Virus record (IMG/VR): IMGVR_UViG_3300021139_000014
Span: 1 to 61,394 of that record
Origin: a virus
Length of the DNA stretch: 61,394 bases
Strand: one strand, 5' to 3'
The notes below the pieces were generated by a model. The model was not told the origin of the DNA and made no database searches. It saw nothing but the letters and a program-made list of their open reading frames with translations. How positions within the stretch are numbered: the first letter of the stretch is position 1; every line of letters begins with the position of its first letter. Shown here one piece after another: positions 51,136 to 60,074 of this stretch. The position numbers and the translations under genes are program-made.

Positions 51136-51165
51136 GTTACATCTAAAACTAAATCAACATGAGAA

Positions 51166-52077
51166 CTATAATTGCATTCTTAATGTACTAACAAATCCTG
51201 AACCATCTTCTGTAGAGGCAAATTCTGTTAGAGCATCTATTTCTTTTTGGTTGGCTGGCAACTGAGTAATCATTTGCTTTGTAGCCACCCAATGAGCTTG
51301 ATTTTTTACTAAACCTGTAGTAATGATACCTTTCTCTAATCCTTTTTCTACTAGGTATCTTAACTTCAATTTAGGGTTGTTTGCCATCAATAAAAACTTC
51401 TCTGGCTCAGCTAATGCTCTTGCCTTGTAGTCTTCTCTGATTGCGTCCATATCTCTTTCTTCTCCTGTGCTTGCATGTATAAAAGGGATGCCTAAGAACT
51501 TAGCGTGTGGTATCATATCATCCTCAGATGCTGAACGCGCTAAATCATAAGCTCTATCCTTTTTCTTTCCTAATTCTACTACATTATCATCATTGTTACC
51601 GTAATCTAATAACATGTAGGTATTACTAATCATCTTAAACTTGTTTGTGTTTTTGCTACATTGATTATTCAATGTCAAGAACTGAACAAGTGGTTTGTTC
51701 CAAGATGGAACTCTTAAGAATCCGTTATTAAACTGAATTACATTCGTTTGTTTGTTAATAACATTGTCTGCTAATGGGCCATGTACTTCTTGCTCATCAA
51801 CAAAAATGCTCTTCATTCCGTCAATGTATCTGATTTCTCTTGGTTGGAAATCCGGCTCTTGCTCTGTACCGTAATTCCACAGAATAGTATCTGAGTTTGG
51901 AATTAAAAAGTTAGGAGGGAAAATGCTAGCCCCCTCGTGGTACTTTGGATGTTCCTTAATAAGTCTGAAGATGTACATCTCAGGCTCTTTCTTAGCTTTT
52001 TTCGCAGTTATCTTCTTGCTTGAAGTTACTGGCGAATCTAATGTTGGTACGCTTGCCAACTCAGTTGCTTTTGCCAT
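51166..52077 (-). CDS. Structural protein, 303 aa
   Basis: A Lys-rich N-terminal tail (SSKKITAKKAKKEPEM), then a compact domain with YIFRLIKEHPKYHEG and a helical C-terminus. Next to the major capsid gene and flanked by a promoter and terminator of its own, so it may be made in large amounts, as an auxiliary head or connector protein. No family recognised. Confidence 0.55.
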   Translation of the reverse strand: MAKATELASVPTLDSPVTSSKKITAKKAKKEPEMYIFRLIKEHPKYHEGASIFPPNFLIPNSDTILWNYGTEQEPDFQPREIRYIDGMKSIFVDEQEVHGPLADNVINKQTNVIQFNNGFLRVPSWNKPLVQFLTLNNQCSKNTNKFKMISNTYMLLDYGNNDDNVVELGKKKDRAYDLARSASEDDMIPHAKFLGIPFIHASTGEERDMDAIREDYKARALAEPEKFLLMANNPKLKLRYLVEKGLEKGIITTGLVKNQAHWVATKQMITQLPANQKEIDALTEFASTEDGSGFVSTLRMQL

Positions 52078-52091
52078 AGTTTATTTTTTTA

Positions 52092-52121
52092 CAAATTTAG
52101 GTAATAATACTACCTAAACAA
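52092..52121 (-). promoter_or_regulatory. Consensus promoter TTG-N19-TAAATTTG for 303-aa gene
   Basis: TTG (52121-52119), 19 nt, TAAATTTG (52099-52092), followed after 14 nt by ATG 52077. The spacer holds a small dyad (GGTAGTATTATTACC). Confidence 0.7.
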
Positions 52122-52398
52122 TAAAAATGCCAAACTTTTTTTAAACTATAATATCCCTTTTATGTCACAATTTTTTAAATATTTGTGCATTTTATGACAC
52201 ATTATGCAAGTTTTGTTACTTTTTTATATAAATATGTAACAAGTTGAATGATATTTAATTCATTATAACTCAATTTGTCTTTTATGAATGATAAGTCATA
52301 CAAAAATATCCCTAACTATATTACAATATTTGATAAAATTAACCCTAACTATGTTACAAGTTGCATGAAAATTCAGAAAAATTCATGCAGATTATACA

Positions 52399-52427
52399 CA
52401 AAAAAAGCCCCCCATTTCTGGAGGGCT
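52399..52427 (-). terminator. Rho-independent terminator after capsid gene
   Basis: AGCCCTCC-AGAAAT-GGGGGGCT followed by a run of T on the minus strand, about 20 bases after the capsid stop. Confidence 0.85.
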
Positions 52428-52447
52428 CTATATTCAATCAGCTAAGA

Positions 52448-53833
52448 TTAAACACCTTGGAAGATTGCATATTGGTTAGCAGCAAATGTTCTAACACCTG
52501 GGAAAGACAACATAGAAATGGTCTTTTGCGCAGTTGTAGTTTTGTTGCTTGGAGCCAACATACCAGTCTCAGTAGTCAAGACTCTTTGACCGTTAACCTC
52601 TTGGAACACGATTTGGAATGAAGGGAATTGCTTACCTGTCTTCGCATCGTTGTTAATCTTTTGAGGAATTAACACACCATAGTTTCTCTTCTCTGGAACT
52701 TGAGCACCTGGGTTGATTTGGTATACAGACTCAGGAGAGAATCCGTTGTTTAAGAAGAAGTGGAATGTGTAACCGTCAATAGAGAAGCTATTGAAACCGT
52801 AGCTTACTGAAGCCTCTTCGTTTCCACCTACTGAAGCGTAACGGATAGCGCCATTGTTATACTTACCGAATAACAAATCGTTAACCGCTTGTCTTTGATA
52901 GATGTCTTGTAACCAATGGTACTCACCAGCACCACCGTAGAAGTTCAAAGTACGAGTTAATGTATGGATATCAGCGATTGCTGGACCAGCAGAAGCTGTA
53001 TACTGAATTGTAGAACCTGCAGCAGACACACGTGGTAAAACACCAGTTGTACCTACTGTACCGTTAGATAAGTTGTCGATAGCAACACCCTCTAACATCT
53101 TAAACCAAGCTTGGTTCATGTAACGTTTGTTCATGTCGTCCATAGCTAAGTAGTAATAGTAGTGTTGTCCGTTACCGAAGTCAACCTCGTTTTTCTCGAT
53201 GTCAGCACGGTCAGTGATTGTGTAGTCATCACGGTGTTCAGTAGTTGTGTTAGTGATTTTATCCAATAATGGAGAAATACCATCTAATACAGTTGATTGC
53301 TCACCAATGTTAACCGCACCTCTTAATAACAAGAATTCACCTGCTAATAAGTTAGCTGAACCTGCAGATACGAAAGCAGCTGTAGATTGTACTGGAGTGA
53401 TTGTTGCAGTATGAGCGTTAGCTGTACTCTTGTTGATTGCAGTAACCATACCCTCAATACCTGAAGTCATGATACGAACTACCTCACCTACACGGATTGG
53501 AGATTGAGTACCAGACGCATAATAAGAACCTGTACCTAAAGTTACTGTTACAGCAGCACCAGCAGCAGGAGCTGTAATTTGAGTGTTAACAGTTACTGAT
53601 TGGTGTAAGCCTCTTTTTTCATAGTGGTAGAAAGTTCTGTTGTCAGATTTTGCTTCCATTACTGAGTTACCTAAAGCCATTTGTACGATTGCATAGTTTT
53701 CTGCACCGTAGATACGAACCAAGTTCTTTTCAAAAGAACGGTCGAAGATGTTCAAGTTATTCAACAGGGTTCTGTTGGTAGCTGAACTAGCAATACCCGC
53801 AGGTGTAGGGGTACTTGGGAAAGTGTTAGCCAT
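52448..53833 (-). CDS. Major capsid protein
   Basis: The 461-aa protein lies just after the scaffold-like gene. It has an HK97-type profile: an N-terminal helical arm (NRTLLNNLNIFDRSFEKNL), an E-loop-like beta stretch rich in Ala/Thr/Val (TVTLGTGSYYASGTQSP), a spine-helix region (MNKRYMNQAWFKMLEGVAI) and a mostly beta C-terminus. The codon use is cleaner than in most neighbours, as expected for a very abundant product. It forms its own transcription unit with the scaffold, ending in a terminator. Confidence 0.8.
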   Translation of the reverse strand: MANTFPSTPTPAGIASSATNRTLLNNLNIFDRSFEKNLVRIYGAENYAIVQMALGNSVMEAKSDNRTFYHYEKRGLHQSVTVNTQITAPAAGAAVTVTLGTGSYYASGTQSPIRVGEVVRIMTSGIEGMVTAINKSTANAHTATITPVQSTAAFVSAGSANLLAGEFLLLRGAVNIGEQSTVLDGISPLLDKITNTTTEHRDDYTITDRADIEKNEVDFGNGQHYYYYLAMDDMNKRYMNQAWFKMLEGVAIDNLSNGTVGTTGVLPRVSAAGSTIQYTASAGPAIADIHTLTRTLNFYGGAGEYHWLQDIYQRQAVNDLLFGKYNNGAIRYASVGGNEEASVSYGFNSFSIDGYTFHFFLNNGFSPESVYQINPGAQVPEKRNYGVLIPQKINNDAKTGKQFPSFQIVFQEVNGQRVLTTETGMLAPSNKTTTAQKTISMLSFPGVRTFAANQYAIFQGV

Positions 53834-53846
53834 TTTTTATTATAGT

Positions 53847-55058
53847 TTAAATTTGTCTTTGTTTATGCCCTAAAAATAATTGGTCAAAAAGATTTCTCTC
53901 TTCGTCCGCGGCACTAGGGCGATATGTACCGCTTTGTTCAACGTCTGTAGTGATGTTTTTTCTTTGCTTTAACATTTCAAGTCTTGTTTGATTTGCCGTT
54001 TGGCTAATCACAGATTGAATTATCTTGTCAAAGTTATCAGCAATATACAAGTCTTTTAAAAGCCTATCAGATTGGTACTTACCATCTTGGTAGTATCTCT
54101 CTGCATAATATTCCTGTAAGCTTTCTGCAGCATCTCGGTATCTTGAAGCTTCCTGCGCAGGGATTTCAAATTTACCATTAATACTTAAACTTGCCTTGTC
54201 GTCCTTCCAATTAAATTGCAAGGCTCCCAAACGATTCTCTACACCATTTAGACTCTCTAGAAACTTCTGCCTTTCTTCTTGGGCTTCTGCATCTACTTGA
54301 GTGTCAACCTGTTGTGTAGGTCTTTCGTACTGCGGAAATTTAATATCCTCAGACATTCTTTCAAAAAACTCTCTTGCCTCAGATACATCATTCTTGATTT
54401 TCTGAGACAATTTTTTTTGTTCTCTTTTGAGCTTGGATTCGTCAAACGCAAACTCATCAATAGAATATTTTTCTTCGTATTCAGCCTGTACATCATCGTT
54501 GTCAAACTCTGGGTTTTGAAACTTAATGTATGACTTTAATACGTCTTCATCAGGTTTGTCTTTAATCTCATCAGCTACCTTTTTATTATAAAGGATTTCT
54601 GCCACCTCATTAATCTTTCCTTCAGCTATAAGATTATATAATGCCTCTGAGGTTTCGTTTTCAAACTTTACTTGTTGAGCTGCTTGTTCCGCTAAGGCTT
54701 GTTGCAACTCTTCCCAAGATGAAAACTGACCATCAGTTCTTTGTTTTATAAAATCATCCTCGTCTAATACCTCATCATCATCATCTGTAGGTAAAGGTTG
54801 TTCCTCTATAATTTCCTCATTTTGTGATTGAGCATCCTCAATTTCTTTTAGTTGCTCAGCTGATAATGTTTTTGCAAACTCTTGCAAAGGGTCTAACTCC
54901 TCTACAGGTATTTGTGGTTCTACAGGAGTAATTGTATCATCTGCATTTACTGCTGTAGTTGTATCAACTGGGTTTAAACTTGGTTGTTGGTCTGTCAAAG
55001 AACTGGCGCTTTCTTTTTGCTCAGCAGCCCATTGCTGCATGAAGTCTGTGTTTTCCAT
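53847..55058 (-). CDS. Scaffold-like protein, 403 aa
   Basis: A highly acidic and Gln-rich coiled-coil protein (EEIIEEQPLPTDDDDEVLDE, LSQKIKNDVSEAREFFERM) without a compact fold. Directly upstream of the capsid gene, it is the best candidate for the assembly scaffold. It begins the head transcription unit, after a terminator and a TATATTTG promoter. Confidence 0.7.
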   Translation of the reverse strand: MENTDFMQQWAAEQKESASSLTDQQPSLNPVDTTTAVNADDTITPVEPQIPVEELDPLQEFAKTLSAEQLKEIEDAQSQNEEIIEEQPLPTDDDDEVLDEDDFIKQRTDGQFSSWEELQQALAEQAAQQVKFENETSEALYNLIAEGKINEVAEILYNKKVADEIKDKPDEDVLKSYIKFQNPEFDNDDVQAEYEEKYSIDEFAFDESKLKREQKKLSQKIKNDVSEAREFFERMSEDIKFPQYERPTQQVDTQVDAEAQEERQKFLESLNGVENRLGALQFNWKDDKASLSINGKFEIPAQEASRYRDAAESLQEYYAERYYQDGKYQSDRLLKDLYIADNFDKIIQSVISQTANQTRLEMLKQRKNITTDVEQSGTYRPSAADEERNLFDQLFLGHKQRQI

Positions 55059-55096
55059 ATATTTTGTTTTTAGGATTTACTTGTCCGAAACTAACA

Positions 55097-55104
55097 CAAA
55101 TATA
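55097..55104 (-). promoter_or_regulatory. TATATTTGTGT promoter before scaffold gene
   Basis: TATATTTG, followed by TGTTAG, lies about 40 bp before the scaffold ATG and directly after the portal terminator. A TTTTG is 15 nt upstream, shorter than the consensus spacer. Confidence 0.55.
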
Positions 55105-55132
55105 AGGATTTTTATATTACAAAATTTTTTAT

Positions 55133-55161
55133 AAAAAAAGGGCACGGTAGAAACCGCACCC
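55133..55161 (-). terminator. Rho-independent terminator after portal gene
   Basis: GGGTGCGG-TTTCTA-CCGTGCCC (8 bp with two G-T) followed by seven T on the minus strand. Confidence 0.85.
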
Positions 55162-55197
55162 CCTTCAGCCATGAAAACACACACAAAGAAAGCTATG

Positions 55198-57540
55198 TTA
55201 TTCAGAACCCTGTTCAGGCTCTTGAGATTGTTCTTGTTGTTGTGCCTCCTGTTGTTGTGCTTGTTGTTGAGCCATTGCTTCTTGCTGTTGCTTTTGCATC
55301 TTCTCTTGAACGGCTGTGCCCAAAATAGAATCAGCAAGTTGTTTTATTTCATCTGGTAATGGTTGTCCTGTTTTCAAAGATTCCATATACATAGTTGTTG
55401 CAAACTTAATCAACTCTAATTCTTTATCAGAATCTCCCTTGGTCTTATTAACTGCCATCTTACCTTGAGACTCAAGTTGAGTAAGCTGAGCGTCTTGTTG
55501 CATTTTTTGTTGAGAAGCCTGAGCCTGAATTTGAGCATTCATTTGGCTATTCTTTTGAGCAGCCTCCTCAGCTTCTTTCTTAGCTCTCTTCATGCTCTTA
55601 GCTAAATACAACTCAGCTAATTTAACATCCTCAATATTCTTAATCTTAAATACCTGCTCGTAAGTAATACCACCTGCCTGTAAAGCCTGCATCATTAAGT
55701 TATTTAACTCTGCTTTCTTTTGGTCATCAGGTAACATTTCAACCTTAACATCAAAGGTCATATCTAAAAGACTTAGGTCATAACCTTCCATCTCCTTATA
55801 TTTGGTAGCCTTGAATACAACTGAATCCCACAACATCATAGAAACCTTTTCTGTTGTTTCTTCCATTAGGTTTGTAAAGGCATCATAGATATATTCTGTA
55901 GCTGAGTTAGAGCTTTGGATTTGTTGTTGCATTACCCCAAGACCAGTCTTAACAGGAACACTTGAACCATCTCTATATTCAGAGATACCCATCTCCTCTC
56001 TTAATCTATCTAGGTTAAAATTGTACTGACTAATCAAGGTATTCAACTGAGCTACGTTACCATTGTTAGGTAATTGCTGAATAGGAAATGCTTTTGGCTG
56101 ACCATCATCTCCTGTTGAATCCCAAAACACTCTACCTGTTTGGTCGTATATCTTCATCAACTGAAGTGGCTCTACGCTATTACCAGTTCCCAAATCAACA
56201 TCTCTAAATCCTGAAATATCTACAGAGAATCCATCTGGCTTCATCAAGGCAATCAATTGTTGCATCTTCATTCTGATAAGAAGCATTGCTCTGATTGGTC
56301 CCATAGCCTTCTCAATCATAGAAGGTACTAAGGCTCCTGTAGCGTTAGGACAAATAATAGAATAGCTGAACATAGCATCTACCCCATTATTATAAGGTCT
56401 AATAGTATTTGAATTTAGGTTCCACTCTAACATGATTTCGGTATCACATACCCAAACACCATGGTAGATGTTCATTACTTTTGATTCAATAACTTCTCCA
56501 GCCAGCTCTTGCCCTTCTGGAGCAACTGGCCTACCTTGTTTAGGTATTGCAAGAATGTTGCCATATTTATTTTCTGTTTTAACTGTGTATTCTACATCCG
56601 TAGTTTTTACCTCAAAGTCGAAGACCAATACCGCGTAATCATCATAGGGCCTAAGCTCTGTGTATTTATATGAATCTTTCCAATAAAGGTTTTCAGCTCT
56701 CTTAAGTTCACGAGAAGCCTTCTGCGCCAACTTGAATAGGGTCTCTTCATCTAGATTGTATTTTTTTCTGATTACTGAAATCTTCATTGGTTTAACCTCA
56801 CCAATATATCCTAAATCTTTTCCGTTGTCAGTTTCAAATACATTATAGATTAAGTTTTCTGGCTTAACCCTTTTAATCTTGATGTTATGATTGCCATCAA
56901 AGTAAACCTTTGTTGCGGCAAAGTTTACATCAATAACATCTCTAATTAATGTTCTTTTAAGAATACCATAATCATTCTCATCCAAGATTTTTTTAAGCTT
57001 GGTTTCAAATAATATTTCTTCTGGTAATCTATATTCTAAATCAAAGTATAATGCTAAATCATCCTCATCCTCAGGCATAAACTTCTGAGACTCAACTTGA
57101 TGTCCAATTTGCTCTTCAAGGGCTTGTATTTGCTCCTTGTTCTTCATTCTAAAAGTAGCCTCTTGTTTTTCCATTTCTTTGATAGAAAAACTCATATCAT
57201 CGGTAGCTTTAACCACAGGCTTTTCTCTTCTTGATAAATATGTTCCAAGTAATATCTCAACAAACTTAGGCGCAATCTTAATGGTACTCCAGTCTAGGTT
57301 TACATAGGTTTGGTTTCCCTCAACTCTTAATAAATCCATAAACTCTTTCATAGAGTTAGTACCCATAGAAAACTCTCTATTAGCACGCCATACTCTATAA
57401 CGCTTACCATAGTACCCATCTGAATTTCTATCAGCTGAATTAAATATACCCTGTGCCACCTTCAAGCCATAATCTTTAGTCCTTTTTTTGGACGGCTTTT
57501 CCATGTGCATTTGCAATAACCTGTCTATACTTGAAAACAT
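55198..57540 (-). CDS. Portal protein
   Basis: A 780-aa portal. The N-terminus carries conserved portal-like stretches (FGTNSMKEFMD-type then DLLRVEGNQTYVNLDWSTI). The long middle is alpha/beta with EEILFETKLKKILDEND, and the C-terminus is a long coiled coil ending in a Gln/Glu-rich tail (QQQAQQQEAQQQEQSQEPE). It forms the DNA channel at one capsid vertex and docks TerL. It precedes scaffold and capsid genes, the usual order. Confidence 0.8.
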   Translation of the reverse strand: MFSSIDRLLQMHMEKPSKKRTKDYGLKVAQGIFNSADRNSDGYYGKRYRVWRANREFSMGTNSMKEFMDLLRVEGNQTYVNLDWSTIKIAPKFVEILLGTYLSRREKPVVKATDDMSFSIKEMEKQEATFRMKNKEQIQALEEQIGHQVESQKFMPEDEDDLALYFDLEYRLPEEILFETKLKKILDENDYGILKRTLIRDVIDVNFAATKVYFDGNHNIKIKRVKPENLIYNVFETDNGKDLGYIGEVKPMKISVIRKKYNLDEETLFKLAQKASRELKRAENLYWKDSYKYTELRPYDDYAVLVFDFEVKTTDVEYTVKTENKYGNILAIPKQGRPVAPEGQELAGEVIESKVMNIYHGVWVCDTEIMLEWNLNSNTIRPYNNGVDAMFSYSIICPNATGALVPSMIEKAMGPIRAMLLIRMKMQQLIALMKPDGFSVDISGFRDVDLGTGNSVEPLQLMKIYDQTGRVFWDSTGDDGQPKAFPIQQLPNNGNVAQLNTLISQYNFNLDRLREEMGISEYRDGSSVPVKTGLGVMQQQIQSSNSATEYIYDAFTNLMEETTEKVSMMLWDSVVFKATKYKEMEGYDLSLLDMTFDVKVEMLPDDQKKAELNNLMMQALQAGGITYEQVFKIKNIEDVKLAELYLAKSMKRAKKEAEEAAQKNSQMNAQIQAQASQQKMQQDAQLTQLESQGKMAVNKTKGDSDKELELIKFATTMYMESLKTGQPLPDEIKQLADSILGTAVQEKMQKQQQEAMAQQQAQQQEAQQQEQSQEPEQGSE

Positions 57541-57555
57541 ATTCTTGTGTTTCTA

Positions 57556-57563
57556 CAAATGTA
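57556..57563 (-). promoter_or_regulatory. TACATTTG -7 element before portal gene
   Basis: TACATTTG fits TAnnTTTG, 15 bp before the portal ATG. No TTG at the right distance; possible internal promoter. Confidence 0.4.
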
Positions 57564-57568
57564 AGATT

Positions 57569-58309
57569 TTATTTGGACATTGAACCCCACTTGAATATCA
57601 ATTTGGTGTACCAATCATCCTGTATATTATTCTTTTTAATCCAATTTACAACTATATTAATTCTCTTACCTTTATCCTTTGGCATAATCTTATAACCAGA
57701 TTCCCAAAAAGGAGTCATCAATCTTGAGTAGGTAATTCTTCTTCTTTTGATTTCCTCCTCAGAATACTTACTAGGTTTTTTTAAAGATTCATTAGGGTCC
57801 TTAATTTGAGTTACATCTTGTTTAATTTTTGCCATATGAAAAAACTTTCTCAACATGTTCTTTTCATAATACTCTACAACCTCCCTGCCCTTATCTAATA
57901 AATAATAAAATCCCCTTCCATCTTTTGTGGCCAAATTAATTAACATTAAATAATTCATGTCTTTTATTACTGTTGTAGCAGGTATACCTAAATCCTTAAA
58001 GTCTTTTTTAATTTTTTCTACAGAGGTAAAATTCCTTTCATACATATAAAATAAAATCATCATACGCTTTATGTTTAACTTGCTAGGCAAGGGCTTCATA
58101 AGTATATGTGATATATATCCTAAATACACAATCCACTTTTTTCTTTTAAGTTGAAAGTGCATATTCTTAATATAGTAATCTCTTTTTTTTACAATGGCTT
58201 CTAGGTACTTTATTCTTTCTTTGTATGGTGCGAGTAAAGTCTTTTCAAGCTCATCGGTATTAATAAAGGCTGATATATTAATTCCGTTACCTTGACTTTT
58301 TATTTTCAT
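57569..58309 (-). CDS. Winged-helix-like protein, 246 aa
   Basis: The N-terminal part is charged. Residues about 85-150 (LNIKRMMILFYMYERNFTSVEKIKKDF, TTVIKDMNYLMLINLATKDGRGFYYLLDKGREVV) look like a MarR/PadR-type winged helix, with a basic C-terminal region. It may regulate late genes, or act in DNA packaging. It directly precedes the portal gene. Confidence 0.55.
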   Translation of the reverse strand: MKIKSQGNGINISAFINTDELEKTLLAPYKERIKYLEAIVKKRDYYIKNMHFQLKRKKWIVYLGYISHILMKPLPSKLNIKRMMILFYMYERNFTSVEKIKKDFKDLGIPATTVIKDMNYLMLINLATKDGRGFYYLLDKGREVVEYYEKNMLRKFFHMAKIKQDVTQIKDPNESLKKPSKYSEEEIKRRRITYSRLMTPFWESGYKIMPKDKGKRINIVVNWIKKNNIQDDWYTKLIFKWGSMSK

Positions 58310-58604
58310 TTATAAGTTGTTCTATAAGTGGTATCCCTTTCTTTTCTGCCTCCTTAGTTTCACTCTCATCCATTTTTAAATAATTAACTCTCAACCAATT
58401 AACTGACTCTACCATGTCCTTTAGACTAGAGGTCAGCTTTTGGAAACGCTCAAATGTTTTATCGTCTCCATTAAGGTCAAGTGTAATACTATTTAAAGAG
58501 GCTGATAGTTCGTTAATCTTTCTGTTAAGTGCAAAGAACAAGGCATACATGCCATCTTGCTTGTATAATAATAATTCTTCCTTAAGTGTTTCTAATTCAG
58601 ACAT
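58287..58604 (-). CDS. Coiled-coil protein, 105 aa
   Basis: A helical charged protein (MSELETLKEELLLYKQDGMYA) without a hydrophobic segment. Overlaps both neighbours, so the group is translationally coupled. Function unknown. Confidence 0.5.
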   Translation of the reverse strand: MSELETLKEELLLYKQDGMYALFFALNRKINELSASLNSITLDLNGDDKTFERFQKLTSSLKDMVESVNWLRVNYLKMDESETKEAEKKGIPLIEQLINENKKSR

Positions 58605-58939
58605 ATCGTTGCTTGTATTTGTTCTTCATGATTTATAATATGAATGGAAAATTTATTATTAATAATTCCCTCATATATATTATCTAATTCATATTCAGTT
58701 AATGGATTTTTTGTATCTTTTATAATGTGGTAAAAAAATGCATCTTCTGGTTCTATATCCTTGGCTAATCCTTCTACATCATCTAGGCTTTCTCCAAACA
58801 TTATAATCTCATAGTGCTTGTCAAAAAATAATACAACTCCCGCATTTACCTGTGACTCGTAATACAAATCTTTAATAGGTTTTATTTCTATTATATAATT
58901 TGCTGCATTGGTAAGGTTGATTATTAATGCTCGGCTCAT
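58592..58939 (-). CDS. Hypothetical protein, 115 aa
   Basis: ATG 58939 (MSRALIINLTNAANYIIEI) is chosen over 58990, which would extend deep into the GroES-like gene. The protein is alpha/beta and acidic (FGESLDDVEGLAKDIEPEDA). It follows the co-chaperonin gene. Function unknown. Confidence 0.45.
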   Translation of the reverse strand: MSRALIINLTNAANYIIEIKPIKDLYYESQVNAGVVLFFDKHYEIIMFGESLDDVEGLAKDIEPEDAFFYHIIKDTKNPLTEYELDNIYEGIINNKFSIHIINHEEQIQATICLN

Positions 58940-58947
58940 AGCCAAAT

Positions 58948-59547
58948 TTAGCATACTTTGTCGAAGACCCCAAGAATGTCTTCCCTCCATATTCTGATTG
59001 CTCTTTTCTCCTCGTTGTTAAAGTGATATACCATTTCATAATCAGAATACTTATAACAAAGCACCCTGTCTCCTGCCTCTACAAATGCATCATCAGGTAC
59101 AGCAATAATATCAAATACTGTATCTAATGTTTCTTCAAATGGAGAGTAGATTGTTTTGCTGACTGACTCCTTAGGTATTCTTTTACCTATGTAGTTTCCA
59201 TTTAATGGAATCAGTTCACCTGTTTCTTTGTTAATCTTAGCATAGACTGTCATGTCAAAATGAATTGCTAGAATAGTCCACTGTTCTGCTAGATTAGTCT
59301 TGATAATCTGACCTTCGTTTGTTAGGATGTTATGATGTACAATAAGTAGGTCTCCAACCTCTACGGTTGATATACCTTCTCCTACACTCATCACCTCACA
59401 TACTACTGGATTTTGTTCACGGCTATTTTCTCCGTACTTTCTACCAATGTAAAGTCTAATAGACTTACCATCTGGCATTTTGATTTCATGCGTTTCTTTT
59501 TGCTCATTGAACGACTTAACAATGAGTTGTTTTCTTTTGGCTTTCAT
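58948..59547 (-). CDS. GroES-like co-chaperonin
   Basis: A 199-aa protein with two GroES-type segments: PVVCEVMSVGEGISTVEVGDLLIVHHN (47-73) and DTVFDIIAVPDDAFVEAGDRVLCYKYSDYEMV (142-173), then AIRIWREDILGVFD (183-196), which matches the end of GroES (VLIMSESDILAI). The first segment has the GroES beta-barrel rhythm with -VGxG- and -VxVGDxV-. Like phage T4 gp31, it may replace host GroES to help GroEL fold the capsid protein. It lies upstream of portal, scaffold and capsid genes. Confidence 0.6.
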   Translation of the reverse strand: MKAKRKQLIVKSFNEQKETHEIKMPDGKSIRLYIGRKYGENSREQNPVVCEVMSVGEGISTVEVGDLLIVHHNILTNEGQIIKTNLAEQWTILAIHFDMTVYAKINKETGELIPLNGNYIGKRIPKESVSKTIYSPFEETLDTVFDIIAVPDDAFVEAGDRVLCYKYSDYEMVYHFNNEEKRAIRIWREDILGVFDKVC

Positions 59548-59560
59548 GTCTTTGTGTTTG

Positions 59561-59631
59561 CACCGATTATTAGAATCGAACTAATGCCTTTGGTTTTGGA
59601 GACCAATATTCTACCCCTAAACTAAATCGGA
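59561..59631 (-). tRNA. tRNA-Trp (CCA)
   Basis: Complete cloverleaf: acceptor TCCGATT with AATCGGT (6 of 7 pairs), D arm GTTT...GAAT, anticodon stem TTGGT/ACCAA with loop CTCCAAA (anticodon CCA), variable AGGC, T arm ATTAG-TTCGATT-CTAAT, discriminator G. CCA is not encoded. It lies between two late genes. Confidence 0.9.
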
Positions 59632-59636
59632 TATGT

Positions 59637-59900
59637 TTATTTTTTTGTTGAACCTCCGTCCTTCCCATTACGGGCTCTGTTAGCTGATGCGCTTTCCTTC
59701 ACCAGCTTTCCAGACTTTGTATGGCTCATATCCTTACCATCACCATTTCCGTATGTACCTGCATCTCTGTTAGCCTTGTTAAGTTTAACACGATACTTTT
59801 TACGCTCGGGAGTAGCATGATACTTTGTATTGTAATCATTCTTCTTCTTACGAGCCTCAGGATTATTACGGAAATAAATTGCTGATTTGGATAGTGCCAT
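59637..59900 (-). CDS. Small basic virion-type protein, 87 aa
   Basis: MALSKSAIYFRNNPEARKKKN is the opening of a small basic protein frequent in Bacteroidota phages, including crAss-like ones. The middle holds YHATPERKKYRVKLNKANRDAG and GTYGNGDGKDMSH. It is probably virion-associated or DNA-binding. Its start overlaps the previous stop by one base. Confidence 0.65.
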   Translation of the reverse strand: MALSKSAIYFRNNPEARKKKNDYNTKYHATPERKKYRVKLNKANRDAGTYGNGDGKDMSHTKSGKLVKESASANRARNGKDGGSTKK

Positions 59901-60073
59901 TATTTCTTCTTTGTTTTTCCTACAGATGCCATTTTGATTTCACTCTTCTCGTAGTCAGGACGAAGCTTACGACCCATCTCTCCGTAACCAGGCTTTACAA
60001 TATCACTTGACTTTACTGGTACGTTGATTGTTTTTTTAGCAGGCTCCTGCTTCTTCATTTTAACTTTAGCCAT
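59900..60073 (-). CDS. Small basic protein, 57 aa
   Basis: ATG 60073 gives MAKVKMKKQEPAKKTINVPV, ending SVGKTKKK. A short Lys-rich protein of the same style as its neighbours; the start MAKVKMKK resembles that of the proteins at 60893 and 61024. Function unknown. Confidence 0.5.
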   Translation of the reverse strand: MAKVKMKKQEPAKKTINVPVKSSDIVKPGYGEMGRKLRPDYEKSEIKMASVGKTKKK

Positions 60074-60074
60074 A

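Larger units (their letters stand above)
52078..52447. other. Repeat-rich regulatory region between capsid and 303-aa genes
   Basis: 370 bp, very AT-rich. It contains the capsid terminator, a 16-nt repeat (CCCTAACTATRTTACA at 52310-52325 and 52343-52358, period 33), inverted repeats TTGTTAC/GTAACAA (52213-52219, 52236-52242) and TGTCA/TGACA (52163, 52195), and a consensus promoter at its end. The repeats may bind a regulator. Confidence 0.55.

Noticed and set aside
55077-55359. Leu-rich or Lys/Asn-rich frames over the portal end
   Set aside because: They arise from the Gln-rich tail of the portal read in other frames, and cross the terminator.
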